Positions 38,790 through 51,100 of a stretch of 64,000 nt of DNA are shown here, one piece after another. The first letter of the stretch is position 1. Each line of letters begins with the position of its first letter. This stretch comes from Antedon mediterranea. Taxonomy: Eukaryota; Echinodermata; Crinoidea; Comatulida; Antedonidae. The notes under the pieces were generated by a model that was not told the origin of the DNA, made no database searches, and was given only the letters and a program-made list of their open reading frames with translations. The stretch is taken from NCBI RefSeq assembly GCF_964355755.1, contig NC_092677.1:6517001-6581000 (forward strand). The letters run 5' to 3'. The position numbers and the translations under genes are program-made.

Positions 38790-39131
38790 CTAGGCCTACT
38801 ACTACTACTACTACTACAGTACTACTACTACTACTACTACTACTAGTAACTAGTAGTAGTACTAGGCCTAGGGTAGGCCTACTTATAGTATAAGTTAATA
38901 AGGCCTATCCATCAATTTATGCCCTAAACTAAGAGTCTTAAGTCTCTACTAGGCCTAGGTCTAAAATCCTTTATCTAATCTTTACCTAGTAGGCCTAGTT
39001 GTAGTTATTGCTTAAACCATTTCTTCGTTTATTAATTAAGGTTGATATTTTTTTTAATGCATTCATTTTGGGTTTATTTCAGTTTACTACAGTAATAACT
39101 AATATTGTAACATAACACAACAACAAGCAAG
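38790..39131. promoter_or_regulatory. Upstream flank/5' UTR of the nine-exon gene, with TAC/CTA microsatellite
   Basis: It begins with (TAC)n about 38798-38860 followed by TAGGCCTA words. The last ~30 bp before the ATG (AACATAACACAACAACAAGC) look like a 5' UTR. No TATA box can be placed with confidence, and a 5' UTR intron is possible. Confidence 0.35.
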
Positions 39132-42100
39132 ATGGGAAGTTATGATTATGATCAGAAATGGAGAAACAGTCATTCCAAGTACGACAGTTTTCCCAAAACA
39201 TTCCAAAATTCATCTCAATTTTTACCAAAGTAAGTGTAATAATACACTCTTTTTTTCGCCATGATCAATCACATTGCAGGCTGCAATGCTCTACCATGTT
39301 TCTTATTACAGTATACAAATAATGACTGTGAAATGGTACAAATAAATTCATGATGTGAAAATATAACAAATTTAATATCAATTAAATTATTTATACTATA
39401 TCACGAATATTAAACATTCATTATTTGTTTGCTCACTCACTGTGTAACAAAAATGAAGGGACGCAAGTGCAATATCACATCCCTTCATGTGACCCACAAT
39501 CGTCCAATCAAATTACAAAATCTACATGGGCATGATGTGATATGTAACACCTTTGTATCTCATCTGAAGGACAAGGCAATAATGCACTTTGTCATTTTTA
39601 TGAACCACTATTTAACGTGCGTCATTTGTCCGATGTGCGTCAATATGTTATGAATACCATGATACACCCGTGCATCAAAAATATGACTTACCTTTGACCA
39701 TGACGCACTGTGACCATGTTGTTTATAATATGGAGGGTGGTAAAGTGACGAACATTGACACACCATTGTTCATTGATGTGACGTACCATCTAGGTTTTTT
39801 GACGCACCCCTGCATAAATAATTATTTGTATATGACGCACCCATGACACACCTTCCGAAGGTCGTATAGTGCATTAAGAGTAAACCATTTAGGGATTTTT
39901 TTAAAAATTAAGGTTGCCACAATCTTCTGGCTTTGATGACATTGAAAGAATCTCACCTAGTCTCCGATGCAGTAGGTATCCTGTTATTCCACCTTTGACC
40001 CCTCCTGATGACAGGTTAGTCAATTGAAAATTAAATTGTTTTGCTTTTTCATGTGCTAGTGAAATTTGTAGCATTTTTGTTATGCCTACAAAAGCCTTTG
40101 AAAAACGCTGAGAATTTAGGAAAGTGATATGCTATCTAAATAAACTTACTAACCAAATTTAGGGGAATCAATGCCTTAAAATAAACTTAAACTCGCACAT
40201 CACATCGCGCTCATGTTCGGTCTGGCAGCCTGAGAAAAATATTGCAAGCTTTAAGCATTCTTTCACATCAAGCACGAATTCGGTTATCTGTTGTCAAGCA
40301 AGGTCATTCATGCTCACTGTTGATTGGTCAAAAGAAAAAACGTATGATTTCAGAAAATAAATGACTTCTTTATCCATCGCTCCGAGTCCGAATCAGGTAC
40401 AAATTCAAATTGTACGAGTTTGTACGATTCAATGCTTTACCACTGGACCCATTTTACATGATATTTTTCTCAGGCCGCTGGACTGAATCTGGACGTGATG
40501 TGAAAGCAGCTTTAGGTAAGGTAGAAGACTTTGATAGTAGCTGTCCCCATCCAGCACAATAACATTTATGTTGTTGTTTGTTTTAAATACAGACACCATG
40601 CAAGACAAGGTGACTATCCACCACATTTTCCTCACAATTCCTATGACCCTCCGGATGATCCTTATGGTATATCACACAAGCTAAAAACCAGGCCATATCA
40701 ACGTAGCTACCCATCTTCTGCTGAGCAGCTTGAGTCATTTCGTTTTCAAGAAGCTTTTAATCCTGTACATGTTGATAGAAGTCTTGCTCATTTCTCGCCA
40801 CACATCCATAACAGGCGTGTTAAACAGGATGAAGCTAAGGTATAAATTCATTTGTTTGTTATGCACACTGGTACCATATTTATGTGACTGCTTAAAAAAA
40901 ATGAATTAATACTTAAATCCTGTTTCAAATAAATGCCCCATTTACTTTAACATATTAATTAAAAAACAGTTTGTATTTGTTAAGATGATTAATAAGATTA
41001 AGATGATGTCATATCACTATCATATTTGGGTATATCACTACCATATTTGGGTATATCACTACCATATTTGGGTATATTACTACCGTATTTGGGTATATCA
41101 CTATCATATTTGGGTATATCACTACCATATTTGGGTATATCACTACCATATTTGGGTATATTACTACCGTATTTGGGTATATCACTACCATATTTGGGTA
41201 TATCACTACCATATTTGGGTATATTACTACCGTATTTGGGTATATCACTACCATATAGCGTAGACAGAGCTTAACTGAAACTCTTCACAAACTAATTTAT
41301 TTGTGCTGCCCTCTTTAGCCAAAACTGGAATTAGTTTTTTAAACAAATAATGTCAACATAAAAAATTTTTTATAAAAAAAATTAAGAGAATCAAAACTAT
41401 TCTGTTACATCTGCTGTTTTAAATAATCATGTTTTTTAATGTGTCAACAAGCAACTGCTCTTTATGAATCAATTAGTGTGTAACTTTAGTACTGGTAATA
41501 AGAAATGTGTTTGTTTGAATATGACAGCATTGTTCCCCAAAGACCATAGAAACATTGCAGAAATAAAAGCTTTGAAACTTTCCACTAAACATTAACACAT
41601 CACATTGGCTGCCAGACCTTTTTTAAGGTACATATGCCAGAACAAGTTATTAAGAACAGAGGCTGCCACCACAATATATTATTACTTTCTACAATAAAAC
41701 ACAACAAAGAAATGGAAGTTATATTCACATTATTGTCTAGGTGCATCTTCTCACTAGCCTATGAAATTGTGATGTTTTATGATGTATACATGCAGATAAA
41801 CAAAAACTGTTTTAAATTTTTTTAAATTTTATTTTTTACCCTATTTAATGAGGGGGATCCATCCAGCGATTGCTGATCATTAGGAACCCTCATAAGTTCA
41901 CAAGACAAACATACACAAGATGCTCTACATAACCAAAGTCTTATTACAAGTCTTTGGGAGTGGAGTTGTAATTTTGTCCTTAGAACAAATCCTGACATGT
42001 GAACCCAGGACCCTTTGAGTGGTAGCCAAGCATCATAACCACCAAGCCACAATTCCACTCCTAATAGTGAAGTGTTATCGTTTCCGGTAGCCTAGATAAA

Positions 42101-45100
42101 CCTGGCAGCCAAATTAAAATTGTGGGTGTTAGTTTTATTCTGATCACTCCAAGGACGGCCATTCATCCATGGCAGACAAGTTATTTGTAGTTTGCCTAAT
42201 TTCTTATAAACTAAAATAAAATGTTATTACCAATTTGCTTTAAAGATGAATAAAAGCTCTGTCTACAACTATGTTTTATCCTGACTTTGGTCTGTATTTA
42301 TTATCACAATGCTTACTTTATAGTCATGTTTTTATTTTAGAATTTAAAAATAGCAGCACGTGATATTGCTGTTGATATACTAGAGGAAACTACATCAGAT
42401 ATTGTGCAAAGTGTAGCGGAGGAAACCTCAATAATGGCTAAAAAAAGGTACACTTACAGTAATTTGAAAAATACAGATTTTTAATTAGGTGATGTTTTTT
42501 TGTTTGCAGGAAATTTGGTTAATACTACTACAGTAGAACCGTCCTTTTTGGTAAACCCTTTTTGAGCTTCCTGTGAAACGAGCAAAGGTTCACTTTGTTG
42601 GGTCCTGCTAGTGCCCCCTTTCTAATTCTATGTTTTTACTTTTTTTTTACTGTTTCTCTAATACATTCTCATTCAGTCTCTTGACAAGGAAAAAGATATC
42701 AAACTGCAACCTTCTGTTTGATATAAAATAAGGCCCCTGTTATATCTTGTATTACAAACACACATAAGTAGATTCTTGTCATTTAATTGGAGGATTGTTG
42801 TCACATGATATTAAATAAATGTTCTATTACACTCTTAATTACGTCATCGAAAGTGCATTGACATCATATGCAAGTACTGCACTTTTGTTTTGTGCACATT
42901 TTGTTACACAGCGAGCAACCACACAAGCAACACAATGCTAGGCTGTTGTTAACTGACCATGTTCGATCAACCTTTTATCTTTCACCCCATGAAATTATTT
43001 GCACTATTGCACTCATAAACATTCATTATTTGCATACTATTGAAAAATATAACCATACACTGTTATTGACATTGTTGAAAAGGCCGTACAGTAGGTTGTT
43101 TATAACTTTTCTATATGCTTGTATTTTATTACTTAGATTATGGCAGATTTATTCCGAAGACAGTAGGTATTATCATCCAAGTTTTACCTCTGTTTACGAT
43201 GACGTCTTAAACGAAGAACTGCGTGCCATTATTAAAGAGGTCGTCAATGAAATGGTTACAGATTACTTTAAATTAAAAGCAACAACTAATGATCCTGATA
43301 TAAAGAATATAGAAAAACCAGAATTTCTATGGAGAAATGTAAGTCATTGAACTCTTTAAATTAATTGAGTTTTTTATTTTGCTTGCTTCAAATGATATTT
43401 TTAATGGTGTCAATTTACACAAACTAAATTGTAAATTCATACATCCGTAACAAAATACTTTCAAATTTTCCAGTGGGAATTTTGAACTTTATTCTTTTTC
43501 CGTATCTGTATACTTGTAGGCGTTTAATTTGTTTGTACTTAATTAATTTGCCATAGAAGGTTAAAATGATTTATTGTTTTTAGTTATAGAATACTAATAG
43601 ATCATTTTTTTAAGTAATGTATTATGTTGGATATTTTTAGGTCTTGTTAATATAGAATTTGGAAAAGTGAAATATTGAAAGAATTGATGAGCATAGCCAA
43701 AATAAGAGAGGTGCTTGAATAATTAATTGTTTAATATATATTTTATATTCTAACAAATTTTGAATTGTACACAATACTTTTAAATTGGAATATTGATTTT
43801 TTAACTAGTTTTGTAAATCATTTATATAATCTTTTTTTTTTTTGTTATGTTTAGCTTGTTAATCACATATTTATAGTTTTTATTTTTATATCTCAATTAT
43901 ATTTATGTAAGTTCAACGTTTTCAGGCTTCCAGCTGCTTGTTATTTATGTCTATATGTTGTTTTATACCATAATTAATATAAATCAATCAATCAATCTTG
44001 GGCATCTGCATTTATTTATAGTAAACAATTTTTATGCCATGTCATTGTCAGGGCTTTCCAAAGGTAGGTAATGCATTTTCCCCTTCAGTTAATGAACTAA
44101 ATTACCAGGATGTTTTTTTTAATATAAATAAATAATTTAGAGAAATTGCACTTATTGGTATGTGGGAAGATGACTCAAAATATCCACTAATGATTATTGA
44201 GTCTGATAAGTTAATTTTGTCAATTGTTCAATTCCTTCATCACCAAAACACTAGTATTGATTGATTCATGGAATGGATGAATATAATAATAAATTAATTA
44301 AGTTCATTAAAAGTCCAGAAATAATTTTGTTTGCTTGGGTTGACAACCTTTAGGTCACCAAGTAGCCTTGTCTATGTTTTGAAGAGAAACTTATTAAATA
44401 ATTTCCAATGAGGAGCTTTTTTATTTCATCACACTTCATTGAACAATTTTATCCGTTGTCCAAAGACGATGCACGTTCGGAAACATTCGATAGTTCTGCA
44501 AAGTCTTACTGTAAGGTTGTTTTTCCAGGGAAGAGTTAAATTAATTAATTTAACTCTTCTCTGGTTTTTCACTTGGATGCAACACAACATAGTGCAAAAC
44601 AAGTCAACTGACCGATCACAAGTGGCAGTTAGATGGCCAATTGTGGTGCAACCAAGTGGAAACAAAGTTTAATCCTATGACATCAATCCACATTTCCAAT
44701 TCACAGATTAACGTCAATCCATAAAAATACTTTTACATTTTGTCTCCATTTTTAGATACCTGAAATATTTACAGAAGTGTTTCAAAATGACTTATCAGAT
44801 GAAATATACAATGATGCATTGTCATCAGTGGTGCATGATGTCATACAAAGTCAACTGATGTCAGAGGTCAAATCAAATAGTGTGTCACAAACTAATGTAA
44901 GTCAATAATGATTTAGTTATATTTTTATGCATTGCAATAAATATAATGTTTTTAATCGCGTTTAAAAAGATACATAATACATTAAAATCCCTATTAAGAG
45001 GACACCTTTGTCCCCCATCAGTGTCCCCTTAATACAGGTATCTCTTAAGTAGAGGTTGACAGTAGTGTTATAACATTGGCCCTTGTTCTTTTTATGGAAA

Positions 45101-48100
45101 AATCTCTTTAATACTTTTAATGGGTCTGTCCCAAAAGGCAGGGTCTGGATGCGATGTTACCTAACTTTATGTTCCTCCAGTTCACCAATGATCTGGTGAA
45201 CATTCAGTTTCGTCAGTGACAAATTTCAATAAAACTCTTAAAAACCCACCTTTTTTCCTAAAAAGTAATGTTCACCAGATGATCGATGTTGTAAAGCGTT
45301 TTGATAATTGTGAAGGTGCCAAATAAATGACAATGTTAATGTTACTGTACAGCTTGCTTAATTGATACTTCTGAGGGTGAATACATGATTAAAATGTCGC
45401 TTACTCCCATGTCTGAACAAACATTAGTAAATTCCTGCTTTTGACCATGTTCTAAATTGAATTTTAACTGGAATCATTAAAAGGATCAGATTGAACATAT
45501 GTTACAATGTCTGTTGATAAAGTAATTTTAAAATACCATCATGTGTATTGAACTTTCCCCTACTACCACTAATGCACCCATAATCTTAAAGGTTGGCTCC
45601 GGGCCGATCAACAAATAGGGTTATTGCCAATGTTTGTGCTCACACTGATGGGAAAGTCGAGAGAAATTTAACTATTATAAATTCACTGGCATTTTCAATA
45701 CTCGCATGCATTACCGTTGTGTTTTTAAGTCGTAATTTTACCAGCTAGGCTAACTGCTCTTTGAAATGGACAATAAATCATATTGCAAATTTAAACAACC
45801 AGCAAAACACCTAAATAGTTTTTTTGACTTTGGATAATATATCAAACAGATTACTTATTTTTATTAAGATTCGTTTAACTAATTAGTAAGTATTATAATA
45901 CATTAACAATTTCAATACTTGGATGAATTACTCTTTACTTGTTAAGGATTGTTAAGTTGTAATTTTACAAATCATATTATGTAACTAGAAAAACACCTAT
46001 AAATAGGATTTTTTAACTCTAGAAAATATAAATCAAAATTGATTGGTTGAAAGAGTGTGGCGCAGTGTATTGAACATTGAACTAATCAGATAATGCTTGT
46101 CTCATTGCTTGTATCCTTAGGCAAGACACTTTACTTACATTTGCCTCTCTCCACTCTGGTACAAATGGGTACCTGGTAACTGTGCTCATTACTAGCTGCC
46201 ACATAATGCAAATATGTTTCCAAATATAATTGATAAAAGCGCTTAGAGGCTTTGAACATTCAGCTCTGGAAGACTGAATTATTGCTACTGTTTTTATTAA
46301 GAATTAATAGACGCTATATATCTTTACAATAAAATTTAATGACAAAAAACAAGAAGATCAACGTTTCGGAACCATCAAGGAAAAAAACAAAAAACACCAA
46401 TTAATTAGTATTGGTGTTTGTTGTTTTTGTATTATTCGATCACTTGATCTTGAAAATGGTTCCATGATGGTTCCGAAACGTCGATCTTCTTGTTTTCTGT
46501 CATTAAATTTTTTTGTAATGTTTTTATTAAGATTCATTAAAATGATTAGTAATTCTACAAAGTTATTTACACACAAATTGGTTTGGTTAGTTAAAGTTGG
46601 TCAGTATTCTTTGAAAATAAAAAAAATATAATCTTAAAATTGTATAAAATTAACCTTTTTTAAACAGTTATCTTCAATGACCAATTTTGTAATTGATGGA
46701 CTCCAATTAGATCATCTTCTTATGAAATTGACCAATCACAGGCAAGTTTGGAATGACTCAGAAGTAAAAGATATGTTATTGGATAGTAAGTTGAATGATT
46801 TTTTTTTTGTCAACAAAATCTGTCCGAGGCAAAATTGGCTGCTAAAATTGGTCCAGTGAACCATTTGTAGCTGTCAAAACCTGTCTGGGTGGGGCAATTT
46901 TGGCCACCAAAACTGGTTTCATATGTGCAATTTGTTCCAAATACAAGTAACACACTGGACGGTAAGCCTGAAAAGAGGATATTGTTTACATCAATTATCA
47001 GAAGTGTACAAACGGTAAATTAATTAAAAGTAATATGTTGTGGATTATGGAGACTGAAAAGAATATTCAGTATCAATAACGGCTGGAATTAAATAACTTA
47101 ATAATAAGAAGATTAAAATATCAAATGGACGTACAGTAGTAACTTATTACATGTTTTGTCTGCATTTATAATCAGTCACCAAAATCATTTTATTTAGGTT
47201 TTACATGTAGGAGACGAGGCACATTATACAAATAATAAATGTATGAGTGGAATGGTACAAATAATGGCATGATGTGGCTGTTGCCTCATGGAAATATACC
47301 TTTCATCATTTACCAAATGCTGTTTTTGTACCATTCCATGAATATAAAGCATTCATCATTTGTTTTATATAACATCTAAATAGATTCCTGTCATTTGAAT
47401 CAGATTGAATAAAATGTATACATTTTATTCACATTTAAACAGTAACATTTATTTGATTTTGGTGTTAGTTATGTCAACAAACGCCTAATCAAGGCTAAAG
47501 AGCTTAGGCTAGAAAACTTCGCCAGGCAACTGTAACTGATCTAGGCTAATTCTATTTTCTTACAACACGTCTTGTAGAGTTGTTTCCAATAATTAAGCAA
47601 AATAATATAAACGATCTAAAGCTAATATAAAATTAGTACATAATCTCTCCAAAAAGTGTTTAATGTTATTATAAATTTTAAAATAGTCAGCGCTGTTGGA
47701 TTTCATGTTCAAAATCACAGTAAAGTTATCTTGAAATGTGTTTCTGTATTTTAAAAAAATCATAATTAAATAGTGTGTACTATTGCACAACATGTGACCC
47801 ACTATCGTCCAATCAAATGACAGGAATTTATTTAGGTGTTATATAAAAAGCAATATTCATTATAACTACAAACTAAAATGAGATGTAAATTTCATTAAAG
47901 CTAACACATTTGACTAAACTAAATATACAGTACATACAAATGAAATGTACAATTGTAAATTCAAATTGAACATAAAACCTTCAAAAACATTCTAATTCAT
48001 CATGCTTTCCGATATCCTTGTTTATCATCTCCAATTTGTAAAGTTTAAACTCATTTCAAGTTGCATTGAAGTCACATGAATCATGTGCTTAATATCCTTT

Positions 48101-51100
48101 TCAGAAGGACAAGTTTCATGCACATTAGTTTTCCAACAGATTTATTTTTTTTTCTTCATATAAATAATTTAACTTGTTGATTTACACTGACAGAACTAAA
48201 GTTCAATTATTAATGTCCTTAAGTCCTTGTAATATAATTGACAGTTGTTTTTTAGCCAAACAAATTGGCCTACGAAAACCATTGACACAACTTATTTGAT
48301 CTATCCGTGCTTATTTATATAGCGCCCTCTGTATTTATTGAAAAACAACAATGTAAGATGCGGGGCTGAATTTCGCATTTGTGACACTTCTTATAAAAAC
48401 CATGTAATGTTTTTTCCCAGTACCTTAATAGTTTGAATTTACACAAGTTATCTTTAAAAGTCATGCAAACATTGTTGATAATGGAAGAAAAGAGGCATTA
48501 CACTACATCAATCCCGATGTGGCATATCTACAATTGCTGTGAAAACATACATACTGTATGCCCAGTATGTTAAACAATTCATTCTTTGTCTGTAACGATT
48601 TATGTACCACCAGCAGAGGCTACCTAGGTAGTTTGTATTGTACCCCACTACTATCCTCTCATAAACATTGGTCCTAAAAATATTAATATCTTTAATATTG
48701 ATTATGGTATTAAATGCCTCCATCTTGCACCATCTTATTCAACAAATTTATTCTAATTTATGCAACATTTTTACTCAAGATACAAGAAGTCAATCAATTT
48801 ATACTCTTAATGTTCTAGCATGGAACAATTAATGGAAATAGAAATTCTCAACCCTGTGGAATAAACTTTGTGTACATATCTGCTAAAATCATCTTCTAGT
48901 ATACCTGCCAACTCTCACGCATAATGCATGAGTCTCACGCATGAGGGCCGATTCGTTATGCCTTACTAGTGTGCGGCTATTTCTTACGCATCCATAAAAA
49001 TATTCAGAAAAAAACATTATTACTATATTAAACTATTGTTATTGTTATTATTCATTATTTTATAAAGTGCCTTTCCAGAAAATTCAAAGTGCTGTACAGA
49101 GAAATTAGCAGAAACAACAACAAATAAATACAAAATGCTAGTTAGGGAACAAATACGTGTTTACTTGTTAACTTAAAAAGACGAGAATTAGGAGCCTGTC
49201 GAATATAGGGATGCTGTTCCAAAGTTTCGGACAATAGACAGAGAATGCATTGTCGCCCAAAAAAACCCCATTTTTGTGATTGATGTAGTACAGGAAAGCC
49301 AACTTTGTGATTATTTTTAGTTAAAATAGAGGGCTCTATATACAATTTTAGTTTAATATCTCACACACTGACCACTGAACAAATTGGCAAGTATACTTTC
49401 TAGTATAATTCCTATTGTAATTGTACAATTGTTTTTCTTACTTTCATGGTTTTTTTAACTAAACCTCTTTGCAAACTAGTAATTCAATCTATTAAATGAG
49501 CTTTTCAAGAATAAAAACAGATTTGTATCATATTGTATGTGCTTAAAGTGATACAATTATACTTTTAATTTTGAATTATAATTCTATTGTCTATTGAAAT
49601 CCAGTCATCTTTAATGACCACATATGGTATGTACAGTTTAAAAAAAATGTTATTGTAAAACACTTTAAAATTAAATGAAAAAAAAAATTGATACATAATT
49701 TATGTTTATCTACCAGCTTGCAAACTGATTATAAAGTTGCCATTTCCATTATTTTACTTCATGGATTGACACAAAGCTTTAAAAAAATAAATAAACCATC
49801 TGCATATATTACTAGCATCTATATAATAGGTACCTGGTAATTTAGGTAGGTACTGATAAATAATTCTGTTGAATTTTAAATACTTTTGTTTTTATAACAA
49901 TTGCTTTTGCACAAACAAACACCACACCAATGTCAATAATCAATAAGTAAAACATGTTTATCCCTAAACTATCGTAGTCAAATGATGTTCCAATGTTTGA
50001 TCATATTTTTAGGAATCATTTCTATAGTTGGTTTCACAAAGAAACAAATAAAGTTGATCAAATCATACGATTTTACTTTATTTTCATTTGAAATATTGAA
50101 ATTTTCTCAAGTACTAGGATGTGAACTTGTTTTGTGTTGACTTCTGCCCAGGAGATGTTTTCTTTCACTGTTTCTAACGCCTATAAAACATAATTTTCCT
50201 CAGTGAGAGGTAAAATTTTTATCATTTGTACTCATAAATAACATTATTATTGATCCTCCCAAAGCACTGTTTTTACAGTTCCATACTTTTGCATGAAATT
50301 AATTTTTTTTTATCTTCATGGTTTAAGGTACTTTAGCAAGTGAACTCACTCATCTTCTCAAACTGTTGTCAAATGAAGGTCAAAGTTCATGTGATGTAGT
50401 ACCATTGAAGAGGTTCCATGAGAATATAACAACAGATTATGTAAGTTTTTAAAATGTTTGGATGGGATTAGTAAGAGTGTTAAATGAAACAACCAAAGCT
50501 CCATCCAAAGATTGTATTGAGAGTAATGACAAGTGAAACCAAGGCCCTCGGGCAGATTTTCCTTTTCTACAGGGGAAAAATAGTGAATAAATATGAATGA
50601 TAGACACGTTTAATAAATGAGACATTTCCCGGCTATGATAAACATAGTCTGCTGGCGTAAAGCTATTTTTAAAAAGTAATTGATGCCATTATTTTACAAA
50701 ACAACAAACTATAGCAAACACATAAACAAGTAATATACAGAACTTGGCACTTTGCCAAGCAACAAAATATGCAAAATGATTGACATATCACTAAACGAGC
50801 ATTGCAACACCAATTGTAAATTAAAAAGTTAATTAGTTATTAACAATAACCCGATTTCAGATAGAATTTTAGTCGCAACTGTCTTAACAATCAGAATGTC
50901 AGCTGTCAGATTTTGAATTGACATCGTAAATAATTATTCTACTCGATAGACGTATAAAACCAGCCCTCGGACATGAATTATAGAGATGAAATGATTTATC
51001 ATCATCACTGGTCAAGCCTATGTGACTAATTCAACTAACTTAACTACAGCGATGAATATATAGCAGTGTTCAATACATTTAACACAATTTGGGACAAATA

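Noticed and set aside
40985-41274. Overlapping 80-92 codon frames on both strands (HYHIWVY, GISLPYL, VVIYPN repeats)
   Set aside because: They come from a 21-bp intronic satellite, which is open in several frames on both strands simply because its unit is a multiple of three.
42868-43136. N-terminal part of the 160-codon frame before exon 5 of the nine-exon gene
   Set aside because: It is intron read-through. The acceptor ACTTAG at 43131-43136 restores phase with exon 4, and the upstream residues are AT-driven and hydrophobic.
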